NCBI RefSeq assembly: GCF_012275575.1
Contig: NZ_NPIH01000223.1
Span: forward strand, 85,624 to 149,623
Origin: Paraburkholderia sp. SG-MS1
GTDB taxonomy: Bacteria > Pseudomonadota > Gammaproteobacteria > Burkholderiales > Burkholderiaceae
Reading direction: 5' to 3'
Length of the DNA: 64,000 nt
How positions within the stretch are numbered: position 1 is the first letter of the stretch; every line of letters begins with the position of its first letter. The translations under genes were made by a program, and so were the position numbers. Positions 36,600 to 45,159 of this stretch are shown here, piece by piece. The notes beneath the pieces were generated by a model, which was not told where the DNA came from, searched no databases, and saw only the letters and a program-made list of their open reading frames with translations.

Positions 36600-37235
36600 A
36601 TGCCGCTCAATCCTCACTTAGGCGAGACAGAACTGCGCTCGCCCACTAAGGTTCGTCCCGGCGGGGCGGCAGCCGTATTGATTCACGGGCGCGGGCAGAG
36701 GCCTCAATTCATGGTGGACATTGCGTTACGCATCGGTCTGCCAGACCTGGTGTATGTCGCGCCTTGTGCCGCAGGCGATAGTTGGTATCCCAGCAGGTTC
36801 ACTGACCCGGTTGAGATCAATCAGCCAGATCTAGATTGGGCCCTTGAGCGAATTCAGCTTGCAGTCAATGAATTTGAGGTGCAAGGGATTGCTCGCGCAC
36901 GCATCGCACTGGTGGGTTTTTCACAAGGTGCATGTCTGGCATCTGAGTTTGTATACCGCAATTCAGGCCGCTGGGGAGCGCTAATAGCGCTGACCGGTGG
37001 TCTGATTGGTCCGCAAGGAACCTCATGGGGCTGTGACGGAAATCTCGCAAGTACGCCAGTGTTTCTCGGGAACGGTGACATGGATCCTTGGGTGCCGCTC
37101 TGGCGCACGCGCGAAACAGCTGAAGTCTTTCGTTCAATGGGGGGGGCAGTGGTCGAACGTACGTACCCGGGAAGAGGACACGAAGTCTGTGACGACGAGG
37201 TTGCAGTTGCTCGGGACATTCTTGCCAATGTTTGA
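36600..37235 (+). CDS. Alpha/beta hydrolase, carboxylesterase/phospholipase type (MhqD-like)
   Basis: A serine hydrolase of 211 residues from the ATG at 36600; an in-frame TTG at 36570 would lie inside the dioxygenase gene. It has the oxyanion region LIHGRGQ, nucleophile Ser108 in GFSQGA, Asp162 in NGDMDPWVP and His194 in GRGHEV. Hydrolases of this kind sit beside hydroquinone dioxygenases in the MhqO/MhqD pairs of bacilli. Here it may split the methyl ester expected when a methoxyhydroquinone is opened next to its methoxyl carbon; this is inference. Confidence 0.83.
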   Translation: MPLNPHLGETELRSPTKVRPGGAAAVLIHGRGQRPQFMVDIALRIGLPDLVYVAPCAAGDSWYPSRFTDPVEINQPDLDWALERIQLAVNEFEVQGIARARIALVGFSQGACLASEFVYRNSGRWGALIALTGGLIGPQGTSWGCDGNLASTPVFLGNGDMDPWVPLWRTRETAEVFRSMGGAVVERTYPGRGHEVCDDEVAVARDILANV

Positions 37236-37291
37236 AGCGGAAGCTGCCGAATTTTGGCTTGCCGAATAAACGAAGTAATAGAGGAAGCATC

Positions 37292-38194
37292 ATGTCGGAA
37301 GACATCGTAGGTTTCGTGGGTCTTGGCAACATGGGTAAGCCCATGGCGTCTCGGTTAGTTGCAGCGGGCTTTCGTGTCATCGTGCATGACAGGGCGCAAG
37401 CGCCGGTCGATGAAGTAGTCAAGCTCGGCGCTAAGCAGGCATCTTCGGCTGAGGAAGTGGCTTCCGAGGCAGAACTCGTTCTTGTCAGCCTTCCGACGCC
37501 AGACATTGTGCAGGATGTTGTCTTTGGAAATAACGGCCTCTTGAGTGGCGGAAAACTGAGGGTATTCGTCGACCTCTCGACAACTGGCCCCAAGGCGGAA
37601 GTGAGTATTGCTGAGCGGCTGTTGGAGAAGGGCGTCATCACAATCGACTGCCCGGTGAGTGGTGGCGTGTCCAGCGCCCAGAAGGGAACATTGGCGTTGA
37701 TGGCTTCAGGACCCTCGAACACATTCCGCGAAATCGAGCCGATTCTAGCTGTCCTTGGGAAGATCTTTTACTGCGGCAACAAGGCCGGCCAAGGACAGAC
37801 GCTAAAGCTCGCCAATAACCTAATGTCTGCCGCCGCCCTGGCGGTCAGCGCAGAGGCAATCGCGATGGGGGTCAAGGCTGGGCTCGATCCGACAGTGATG
37901 ATCGAAGTGATCAACGCTAGTAGTGGGCGAAACAGCGCGACTCAGGACAAATTTCCCCGCGCAATTATTCCTAGAACGTTCGATTTCGGATTCGCCACAG
38001 GACTCTCTTATAAGGACGCTCGGCTGTGCGTAGAAGAAGCTGAGACTTTAGGTGTCCCCATGGTTGTAGGCAGCGCTGTGCGCGAGATGCTTGCGATTAC
38101 CCAGTCAATGTATGGGGCTGACTCCGACTTTACGTCCATCGCGCGCGTAGTAGAGACGTGGGCAGGTGTTGAGATCGGAAAGTTGGCCTCGTAA
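37292..38194 (+). CDS. 3-hydroxyisobutyrate/2-hydroxy-3-oxopropionate dehydrogenase family protein
   Basis: A beta-hydroxyacid dehydrogenase of 300 residues, with the ATG at 37292 behind GAGGAAG. N-terminal NAD(P) fold GFVGLGNMGKPMASRL; substrate-binding DCPVSGGVSSAQKGTLALM; catalytic Lys in GQTLKLANN. The family reduces or oxidises short hydroxy or oxo acids. It sits in the hydroquinone operon, where it could handle a C3-C4 side-chain fragment of the substrate. The precise substrate is unknown. Confidence 0.86.
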   Translation: MSEDIVGFVGLGNMGKPMASRLVAAGFRVIVHDRAQAPVDEVVKLGAKQASSAEEVASEAELVLVSLPTPDIVQDVVFGNNGLLSGGKLRVFVDLSTTGPKAEVSIAERLLEKGVITIDCPVSGGVSSAQKGTLALMASGPSNTFREIEPILAVLGKIFYCGNKAGQGQTLKLANNLMSAAALAVSAEAIAMGVKAGLDPTVMIEVINASSGRNSATQDKFPRAIIPRTFDFGFATGLSYKDARLCVEEAETLGVPMVVGSAVREMLAITQSMYGADSDFTSIARVVETWAGVEIGKLAS

Positions 38195-38238
38195 TCGATG
38201 CTGTTAACTGTTTACTGAAACTTACCTAGAGGTATGGC

Positions 38239-38616
38239 ATGAGCAACGAAAAACTGGAGCAAGGTCTGGCGATTCGCAAGCAGGTGCTTGGCGCGCAGCA
38301 TGTGGAGCGTTCGCTTGCCGCTGCGGACGATTTCAACAAGCCAATTCAGGAGCTTGTGACGGAGTATTGCTGGGGGCATGTGTGGGGAAATGAAGATCTG
38401 CCTCGGCAGACACGGAGTCTCCTCAACATCGCGATGCTTACGGCTCTGAATCGTTCGCACGAACTGAAAGTTCACATTCAAGGCGCGCTGCGCAACGGAG
38501 TATCGAAGCAGCAGATTCAGGCGACGCTAATGCAGACCGCGATTTATTGCGGTGTTCCAGCGGCCCTTGAGTCGTTCCGCGTCGCGAGTGATGCCATCAA
38601 GACCTTCGACGAGTGA
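38239..38616 (+). CDS. Carboxymuconolactone decarboxylase family protein
   Basis: 125 residues, full length for the family and close to PcaC in pattern: TEYCWGHVWGNEDLPRQTRSLLNIAM, then ELKVHIQGALRNGVSKQQIQ and YCGVPAALESF. The Cys and His of YCWGHVWG correspond to the active-site region; there is no AhpD-type CxxC. Gamma-carboxymuconolactone decarboxylation is the classic role, but many relatives act on other lactones. In this operon it would act on a lactone or keto acid downstream of ring or side-chain cleavage. Confidence 0.86.
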   Translation: MSNEKLEQGLAIRKQVLGAQHVERSLAAADDFNKPIQELVTEYCWGHVWGNEDLPRQTRSLLNIAMLTALNRSHELKVHIQGALRNGVSKQQIQATLMQTAIYCGVPAALESFRVASDAIKTFDE

Positions 38617-38626
38617 TATTGAAGAT

Positions 38627-39493
38627 ATGACCACTACTCACTCCGACGCCGGATTAGCAATGTCGGCTTTGCCACAATACGAAGTGTACGCAGTTCGGTA
38701 CGCAACGGTTAAGCGGCGACGAAGCGAGAATTTCATATCTGGCGACCTGCATGACGGCCCGATGCCCATGGATTATTTCGTCTGGGTCGTGCGAGATGCA
38801 CATCGGGTCTGGCTGGTCGACACGGGGTTCAACGAACAGGCCGCCGCGCAGCGCGCACGGGAATTTCTCCGCTGCCCGATCACTGCGTTGAGTTCATTAG
38901 GCATAAGTCCGGAACAGGTGTCAGACGTCATTCTGACGCATCTGCATTACGATCATGCGGGTAATGTTGACCGGCTGCCAAATGCGTTTTTGCACGTCCA
39001 GGAAGCGGAGGTGCACTATGCCGTAGGTCGGCATATGTGCTTCGGTTTGCTACGGCATCCATATTCAGTTAACGATGTGCTGGAAGTCGTTCGCGGAGTA
39101 CATGCCGACCGTGTACGCTTTTACGATGGGGACGCTCAATTGGCTCCGGGGCTACAACTCGTGCGCGTCGGTGGCCATACACAAGGACTGCAGGCGGTTC
39201 GGGTTCACACTGCTCGCGGTTGGCTTGTGCTGGCCTCAGACGCCAGCCACTTTTACGATAACGTGTCAAATGAATCTCCGTTCCCTATTGTCTTTCACGT
39301 GGGTGAGATGCTGGAGGGATATCGAAGATTGACAGCACTTTCGGACACGTTCGAGCATCACTTCATCCCCGGGCATGATCCGGCCGTAATGCGCCGTTTC
39401 CCGCTGGTGGACGCACCGGGAAACGAGATCGTCGCGCTTCATATGGCTCCAGTCAGCGATGCGCCCTTCACAGAGGGAAGGGATAACCCTTAA
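38627..39493 (+). CDS. Metallo-beta-lactamase fold hydrolase (lactonase-like)
   Basis: A 288-residue MBL-fold protein from the ATG at 38627, 11 bases after the decarboxylase gene. It has the zinc motif THLHYDHAGN (HxHxDH), a later His in VGGHTQGLQ, an Asp in LVLASDASH and a final His in FIPGHDP, the set seen in N-acyl-homoserine-lactone lactonases. No signal peptide. In a catabolic operon lactone opening or thioester/ester hydrolysis is more likely than quorum quenching. A second, different MBL protein is encoded at 47075. Confidence 0.85.
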   Translation: MTTTHSDAGLAMSALPQYEVYAVRYATVKRRRSENFISGDLHDGPMPMDYFVWVVRDAHRVWLVDTGFNEQAAAQRAREFLRCPITALSSLGISPEQVSDVILTHLHYDHAGNVDRLPNAFLHVQEAEVHYAVGRHMCFGLLRHPYSVNDVLEVVRGVHADRVRFYDGDAQLAPGLQLVRVGGHTQGLQAVRVHTARGWLVLASDASHFYDNVSNESPFPIVFHVGEMLEGYRRLTALSDTFEHHFIPGHDPAVMRRFPLVDAPGNEIVALHMAPVSDAPFTEGRDNP

Positions 39494-39588
39494 TGAAAAG
39501 CCGGTCCCTCGGAAGCGTGCCAGCGCGGTAAAATCTGCCATACGCATCAGTATGTAAAGCCGTGGGCAGACGGAGATGGAGGCAGACA

Positions 39589-42375
39589 ATGAAAATCGCG
39601 ACGGCGCAGTCCCGCGCAGCGCCTGGCCGGGACGAGCGCGCTGGAGTGCGTGCCGGCATTCCTGCCGAGCCAGCAGTGAGCAAGGCGCTAATCCAGCGCG
39701 ACGAGCTTATCGGCCGACTCGATGAGGTCTCCAACGGCCTGCTCGCGATTTTGCAGGCGCCAGCAGGTTACGGTAAGACCACGCTGCTGCAGATGCATTT
39801 TAACAAGCAGCGCACTAGCGGCACGCCAGCGCAGTGGCTCGCGCTTTCTTCGTCGCACCAGGACGCTTACACGCTGTATTCGTGGCTAATTCAGTCATTC
39901 GAGAGCGAAGATCGTCCTGCGAGCCCGCTACAGCCTTCTCTCGGGTCCAAGGCTTTGAGTTGCGAAGCCATGGTCACACACATTGAAGCGACTCTTGAAG
40001 CGAGCAAGGTCGACATTTACATTTACCTTGATGAGCTCGACGCAATCGCGCAGTCTGAGTCTGTGAAGCTGCTTTCACTGCTTGTAGGCCGAGCGCCGCG
40101 ACATATTCATCTGTTGTGCGCATGTAGAGCGAGACCGGATATACCTATCGCCCGCCTGCGGCAACGCGGCCTGCTTGTGGAACTGGGGCAGAATGACTTG
40201 CGCTTTTCGCGCGAGGACCTTGTCGCGCTCCTGTCAGAAGGAGCTGAACGGATCAGCGACGCGACCATCGATCGACTTTGGGAGCAGAGCGAAGGTTGGG
40301 TCGGCGCGCTCGTATCGGCCAGGCAGATGCTTCGCAAGAACATCCCAGCCGACAGTTTGCCGGAAATGTTGACCGGCGATCACAAGACACTGCATGATTT
40401 CTTCCTGGAGGAAGTCATGCCTGAACGGTCGTCTGAGCCAGAGCTATATGACTTTCTGATTAAGACCGCAGCCTTGGACCGGATGTGTTCTGAGCTTGTC
40501 GTGGCGGTGACTGGCCGTGAAAATGCGGGGGAAACACTGCAGTTAGCAGAGTCGAAGGGGCTTTTCGTACAGGAGCTGGATGAGAGGCGAATCTGGTATC
40601 GCTACCATCCCTTATTCGCTTCGTTCCTGCGCAGAATGCTAGCTAACCGCCTTCGAGAAGAAAGGGCGCAAATCCACGCTCGTGCGAGCCAATGGTACTT
40701 CAAGCATACCGATATTGTTCCCGCATTTGACCACGCGCTTGCCGCCGAGGACCCTGTCAGGGCGGCGGAGATCTTAGATCACTGGTGTGAGCATGAGTTT
40801 GGCCCCCAGGCTTCGGTCGAGATATTAACGCTTGCGGAGCGTCTGCCAGAAGCGGTCAGGCTCGCATTTCCCAGGATCATGTTAATCGAAGCTTGGCGCC
40901 GCGACGTCTTCTGGCAACTCGACGGTTCTCGAGAACTCGTTGCTACGTCGCGTGAGCGCCTAGAGGAGATGGAGCGCGAACCGGGAGCGTCGCCGACGGA
41001 TCTGCACGCGATTCGCGGTTTGCTGACGCATGGAGAAATGATGATTGCCGCCTTCGCCGACGACATGCCGCGTGCGGAGGAATTGTGCGAGATTCTGATC
41101 CGCGACTATGAGGTGGCGAGTTTGCACGTGCGAGGTAGCTTCTACACCTCTCTACTCTATGCACAGCGTGAACAATACAAGCTTTCAAATATCGACCGAT
41201 TGAGTCGTTTGGCTCGCTCCCATTTTCACCGGCCCACCAAGGGGCTTACTTATGTCTTCTGCGAAGCGATCGTTGGGCCCTCCCAATTCATGGCGGGGCG
41301 CACGGAGGTCGCTATTCAGTGTCTCGAAGATGCACTCGACACAGCAAACGGGCTGACAGGAAAGGGGTCGCCGGTAGCTGCTATCGTGGCTTTGCCGCTT
41401 AGCGAAGTGCACTACGAGCGGAACGATCTCGCGAAGGCAAGGGAACTGCTCCATGACCATATTAAGTATGCGAACTTTCATGGTTTTATAGACCAGATGA
41501 TTGCTGCGTGGCCGACCCAAGCAAAGCTGTTGCGGCTTGACGGTGACCGCGAGGGGGCCTACAGGGTATTGGATGATGCGGTCACATTTTCGCGTGAACA
41601 CTCGTTCGATCGGTTGCGGCTATTTCTGGTTGCCAACTATGTCAAATTTCTAATTTCCGACGGGCATAACGACGAAGCCCGCCGATTGATTCGCGAGCAC
41701 GGAATCGATGGGTCGCCCAAGTCGCATGTTCCGAGCGGACAGATTACGACCCGCGACGAGGCCCGCGCGTTGGCGTGGGTGCGGGTTGCTTTGGCAGAAA
41801 ATTGCCTGGCCGATGCGATGTCGGTCGCAAAGCAATGGCAGAGCTTCGTGGAAGCGGCCGGTGCCGTTCGTTGCGCGATTCGGTGGACAGTTCTGCTGGC
41901 GCAAGGGCTGATGTTATCGGGCGAACGTCGAGCGGCGCAACGTGCGCTTAAGCGCGCTATTGCAACTGCGACACAAGGACGGTTCATTAGAACCTTTCTC
42001 GATGAAGGGCGTTGGGTCGAGTCCTTGCTTGAGGAGCGAACTGGGTCGCCGTCTCAAACCGCAAGCGAAAATTTGGCGGATGCATTCGAGTCGGAACTCC
42101 TGGTCCTGTGCACGCAAGACGATCGTCGTCCATCGGTCCGTGTCGCCTTGCCGGAGCACGAAGAGGCCGCAGTGTACGGCGCGCTTAGCAGCAGGGAGAT
42201 GGAAATCCTCCGCCTCATGGGGACAGGCCTGCTAAATCGTGAGATTGGTGAGCGATTGGGAATGACCGAAGGCTCTGTTAAATGGTACGTACAGCAAATC
42301 TATGACAAGATTGGCGTACGTCGTCGCGCTCAAGTCCTTGAGCGGGCATATCAGCTCGGCTTAATCGGGAAGTAG
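39589..42375 (+). CDS. MalT-like LuxR-family transcriptional activator (LAL)
   Basis: A large ATP-binding regulator of 928 residues; the ATG at 39589 has GGAGG 7 bases upstream, better than the GTG at 39562. Walker A at residues 57-65 (APAGYGKTT), DELDAIAQS as Walker B, a long helical-repeat (TPR-like) sensor region, and a C-terminal LuxR helix-turn-helix from about residue 866 (LSSREMEILRLMGTGLLNREIGERL onward). MalT relatives activate only with ATP and inducer. It is the last gene of a run that begins after operator copy 4, so it may raise its own level. It is the best candidate to read the island-wide palindrome. Confidence 0.9.
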   Translation: MKIATAQSRAAPGRDERAGVRAGIPAEPAVSKALIQRDELIGRLDEVSNGLLAILQAPAGYGKTTLLQMHFNKQRTSGTPAQWLALSSSHQDAYTLYSWLIQSFESEDRPASPLQPSLGSKALSCEAMVTHIEATLEASKVDIYIYLDELDAIAQSESVKLLSLLVGRAPRHIHLLCACRARPDIPIARLRQRGLLVELGQNDLRFSREDLVALLSEGAERISDATIDRLWEQSEGWVGALVSARQMLRKNIPADSLPEMLTGDHKTLHDFFLEEVMPERSSEPELYDFLIKTAALDRMCSELVVAVTGRENAGETLQLAESKGLFVQELDERRIWYRYHPLFASFLRRMLANRLREERAQIHARASQWYFKHTDIVPAFDHALAAEDPVRAAEILDHWCEHEFGPQASVEILTLAERLPEAVRLAFPRIMLIEAWRRDVFWQLDGSRELVATSRERLEEMEREPGASPTDLHAIRGLLTHGEMMIAAFADDMPRAEELCEILIRDYEVASLHVRGSFYTSLLYAQREQYKLSNIDRLSRLARSHFHRPTKGLTYVFCEAIVGPSQFMAGRTEVAIQCLEDALDTANGLTGKGSPVAAIVALPLSEVHYERNDLAKARELLHDHIKYANFHGFIDQMIAAWPTQAKLLRLDGDREGAYRVLDDAVTFSREHSFDRLRLFLVANYVKFLISDGHNDEARRLIREHGIDGSPKSHVPSGQITTRDEARALAWVRVALAENCLADAMSVAKQWQSFVEAAGAVRCAIRWTVLLAQGLMLSGERRAAQRALKRAIATATQGRFIRTFLDEGRWVESLLEERTGSPSQTASENLADAFESELLVLCTQDDRRPSVRVALPEHEEAAVYGALSSREMEILRLMGTGLLNREIGERLGMTEGSVKWYVQQIYDKIGVRRRAQVLERAYQLGLIGK

Positions 42376-42442
42376 TTCGGGTTTCAGGGTACGCGAGCGA
42401 TAAGAATCCTACTATAAAAACGAGGCCTGTTGAGCGCTACGA

Positions 42443-44029
42443 TCATTCGCCAGGGCGTTCACGAGCAAAAATTCGAAGCGGATCTATTGTCAACCGAACT
42501 TTTTTTTGCAAAGAACCTAAGAGCGCCGCTGAAGACTCGCACGTCATAAGCTCCGGAATTTCCACATCTGTGCGACAGATTATGAGGCCAGCTGCGCGGG
42601 CTAGCTCGAGCGTTGCGGTGACCGCTGCACGTGCCCAATCCTGCGAACCGGGAATCGTCACGGAGAATGGAACTATGCATCGTTGCACGATTGCGCCAGA
42701 TAGCAGCTGGAGCTGGGCATGATAGTCGAGTCGGTATTCATGCAGACTTGAACGTATCAGTTTGCACGACTCAATCGTGCGCTCTGCAAGAGGGAGTGCG
42801 GCAAGCGTGAACTCGAATTGCCCGGACCCGGCACCGTACCACTGCCGCTGTTCTGTTGGGAAAGACGGCGGGATTCCGGCCTGAATCTTATCTATTTCTC
42901 GCACGGCGTCACCGGGCGCCCCGCCGTCATATTCGTGCCACGTCAAATGAAGGCCCGACGCGCCCTCGTATGAGTTCCTCGCATCGTCGAGTCGAGCCCT
43001 AACTACAGACGCGCTTCCAGCGAGAGTAAAGCGCATCTCCCACCGGCCCAGGCCCGTTTCCGCGATGATCTTCTCAAGCAGTGGTTCAGGTATCGGTCCG
43101 TTGCCCTTGTACCAGTCTGTTCGCTCGGAAAACCGAGCTGCCGTAGCTATCAGATTCGTGACTACGATGTCCCCGGACAAGACGCCATCAGCCATCAGGC
43201 GGCGAGTGATGTTCAGCAAAGGACGGAGGGACTTCTCGTCCACGCATCTCACGGAACAGGCAATCTGCCGACGGGGGCGATGAGCAAGACGAACCGCAAT
43301 TTTCGTGACAATCCCGAGATCGCCCCGTGAGAAAAAAGCCTCGAAGCTGTCATCGGGCGCCAAATGGTTTGACGGATCGACATAGTGGGAGAGAACGTCC
43401 CCCGTGCGGACCACTTCGCCGGAAGATAATACAACCTCCAGCCCGCACGTTTCGGCGACGTCGCTTCCACGCCATCTCCGGTGGCTATTCCGGTAGAGCA
43501 CGTGGGAAACAACGCTCACGCTCGCTTCGTCGGGGACGGTCATCATCAGATCGTGACTGCCGGCTCGGAGGTGCTCATAGAGATCGAAGTAGGAAACGCC
43601 TGGCTCGACAATTGCGCAGGCTCGGACATCGTCGACAGCGATGACACGATTCATCCTTTGCAAATCGACGAGAATTCTGGGCCGGGAAGCCAGGCTGGAG
43701 GATCGGCCACAAGTCATTGTGGACTCGGATTTGAACACAAGTCGGCATTCGCAACGGCCGGCGATACGAATCAAGGATTGAACATCCGCAACCGAAGCTG
43801 GTAAGACGGTTACCTGTGTATCAATCGGAGCGCCGTTGTAAAGCACTGCGTCGTTGGCTTCCATGCCGCCTACACGTGCGTTGACAGCGGACATACCGAG
43901 CGTAGCGGAAATTTCGTCGACGGCGCGGGCAAGATTAGCGATTGCTTGTTCAGAACTTAAAGCGGGAAAACCTGCCGCCGCCTCGCTTGCTTCGTTCTCA
44001 ACCAGCGTAGACCTGTAATCAGAATTCAT
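42443..44029 (-). CDS. VAO-family FAD oxidase-like protein with a degenerate FAD loop
   Basis: 528 residues with the fold order of the vanillyl-alcohol oxidase/4-cresol dehydrogenase family: VEPGVSYFDLYEHLR and RGDLGIVTKIAVRL match the active paralogue at 52864. The phosphate-binding loop that reads STGKNLGYGGSAP there is here SESTMTCGRSSSL (residues 101-113), losing most glycines; the later PDPGWGSMVGNAMDRG segment is also replaced. FAD binding is therefore doubtful. It ends the minus-strand operon that starts at 46737. It may be a structural partner, a binding protein, or a decaying enzyme. No strong ribosome-binding site is visible. Confidence 0.75.
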   Translation of the reverse strand: MNSDYRSTLVENEASEAAAGFPALSSEQAIANLARAVDEISATLGMSAVNARVGGMEANDAVLYNGAPIDTQVTVLPASVADVQSLIRIAGRCECRLVFKSESTMTCGRSSSLASRPRILVDLQRMNRVIAVDDVRACAIVEPGVSYFDLYEHLRAGSHDLMMTVPDEASVSVVSHVLYRNSHRRWRGSDVAETCGLEVVLSSGEVVRTGDVLSHYVDPSNHLAPDDSFEAFFSRGDLGIVTKIAVRLAHRPRRQIACSVRCVDEKSLRPLLNITRRLMADGVLSGDIVVTNLIATAARFSERTDWYKGNGPIPEPLLEKIIAETGLGRWEMRFTLAGSASVVRARLDDARNSYEGASGLHLTWHEYDGGAPGDAVREIDKIQAGIPPSFPTEQRQWYGAGSGQFEFTLAALPLAERTIESCKLIRSSLHEYRLDYHAQLQLLSGAIVQRCIVPFSVTIPGSQDWARAAVTATLELARAAGLIICRTDVEIPELMTCESSAALLGSLQKKVRLTIDPLRIFARERPGE

Positions 44030-44050
44030 ATACCGATTTGCTAGCGGGAT

Positions 44051-44500
44051 TCAAACGTTGAGCACCAAGCTTCCCCTGCGATCCTTGAATTTCCATCCTT
44101 CGTCTGTAAGCACAAATACGTCGTCATACTGCCCCACATGAAGTGTCGACTCCGCTTTTACAGGACGTGGCGAGTCCACATCAAGTGACGAAACGAAAAT
44201 CAGGTAGCTTCGCCCGCGCGCCTCGATTGGGGAAACAAGGTCAATGACGGTGTTGGTCATGACGTGCCTGGACAGGCGAGGCGGGCGGTCACGAAAAGCC
44301 ACGCGAATATTTTCGCGCCCAACCAAGGGATTGTCGGGATCAAGAGGACGCGAGAACGAGCCGTCTTCAACGAATAGCGACGCAAGTCCGTCGTGATCGC
44401 GCTCGTCGTTTAAAAGGGCGAAGCGGCGTACAAGTTTCTCACACGCGAATTCGGCAATTATCCGCTGCTCTTGCTCAACATTGGTTTGAGATTGGTTCAT
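44051..44500 (-). CDS. SnoaL/NTF2-like protein A
   Basis: 149 residues of NTF2 fold (SnoaL_4-like): an N-terminal helix pair (ACEKLVRRFALLNDERDHDGLASLF), the typical VEDGSFSRP turn, and a curved sheet ending KFKDRRGSLVL. The family includes small isomerases, dehydratases and lactone- or epoxide-acting enzymes, as well as ring-hydroxylase beta subunits. No catalytic assignment is possible. It is the fourth gene of the minus-strand operon, between a second SnoaL-like gene and the VAO-like gene. Confidence 0.78.
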   Translation of the reverse strand: MNQSQTNVEQEQRIIAEFACEKLVRRFALLNDERDHDGLASLFVEDGSFSRPLDPDNPLVGRENIRVAFRDRPPRLSRHVMTNTVIDLVSPIEARGRSYLIFVSSLDVDSPRPVKAESTLHVGQYDDVFVLTDEGWKFKDRRGSLVLNV

Positions 44501-44562
44501 TTCCTTTTCCTACGATATTCCGGTTGGGCTCAATGGTGCAGGTAAATGGCAAATGGGATAAA

Positions 44563-44943
44563 TCAGGCCGCGTCCGGCGCAAAGAATGCGGTGATCGCGG
44601 GAGCTGAATCGGCGTATTCGCGCACCGAGCGGAGTTTGCCGCCGTCAAGTTCAAACAGGAAATGGTATTGGTTGCGATATTCACGTCCGTTTTTCAGTTG
44701 AGCGTGACTTGCTGCTTCTACTGCTACGCGGTCACCTTCGGCGGTCGTACCGAAGAACGTAAACTGGATTGACTGAATCATCGCGCCTACTGGCACGAAG
44801 AATTCACGGAACTGCTGCTTGTTCATGTCACCCGGTCCAGGAGTCCAGAAGCAGGCGTCATCATGAGCTAGCGCGAGGGCTCCCTCGAGATCGCCCTTTT
44901 CAAGATGTCGCAGATAGCTAAGTGCGGTTTCAGTATTAGTCAT
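44563..44943 (-). CDS. SnoaL/NTF2-like protein B
   Basis: 126 residues with the NTF2-like pattern: SYLRHLEKGDLEGALALAHDDACFW at the start, IQFTFFGTTAEGDRVAVEAAS in the sheet and the late KLRSVREYADSA. It differs from protein A but resembles the C-terminal domain of the fusion protein at 47075 (both have the EGALALAHDDACFW-like and REY-D-SA segments). Its start overlaps the end of the 72-residue gene upstream by 8 bases. Function unknown, probably a small pocket enzyme acting on a cyclic intermediate. Confidence 0.8.
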   Translation of the reverse strand: MTNTETALSYLRHLEKGDLEGALALAHDDACFWTPGPGDMNKQQFREFFVPVGAMIQSIQFTFFGTTAEGDRVAVEAASHAQLKNGREYRNQYHFLFELDGGKLRSVREYADSAPAITAFFAPDAA

Positions 44944-45154
44944 TTTTCGACTCGCGACGGAACAACAAACGAATCAAAAAAATAACGATTTTAAAATCGA
45001 CAAGTTTCAACGCAGCCCGAGCTTCCGAGGGACGCAATTGTGCAGTGATCGGCATCGCACCGAACGCGGTGCCCTTGATCAGCAGTTGTGATCCGTCGCG
45101 TTCGAGGGCACTGATGTCCATCAGTTCTGAGTTGTCTGGAGAATAGAGTTTCAT
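44936..45154 (-). CDS. Small protein of unknown function (72 residues)
   Basis: A 72-residue product with an ordered N-terminal half (MKLYSPDNSELMDISALERD; LLIKGTAFGAMPITAQLRP) and a C-terminal hydrophobic, basic helix (KIVIFLIRLLFRR) that could sit on the membrane. The gene fits between the phytoene-desaturase-like gene (5 bases from its stop) and SnoaL-like protein B (8-base overlap), which argues that it is real. I do not recognise the family. Confidence 0.65.
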   Translation of the reverse strand: MKLYSPDNSELMDISALERDGSQLLIKGTAFGAMPITAQLRPSEARAALKLVDFKIVIFLIRLLFRRESKND

Positions 45155-45159
45155 ATGGA

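Noticed and set aside
38627..39493. Quorum-quenching lactonase role for the metallo-hydrolase
   Set aside because: The zinc motif is shared with such lactonases, but the operon is catabolic and there is no signalling gene nearby; kept as a general hydrolase.
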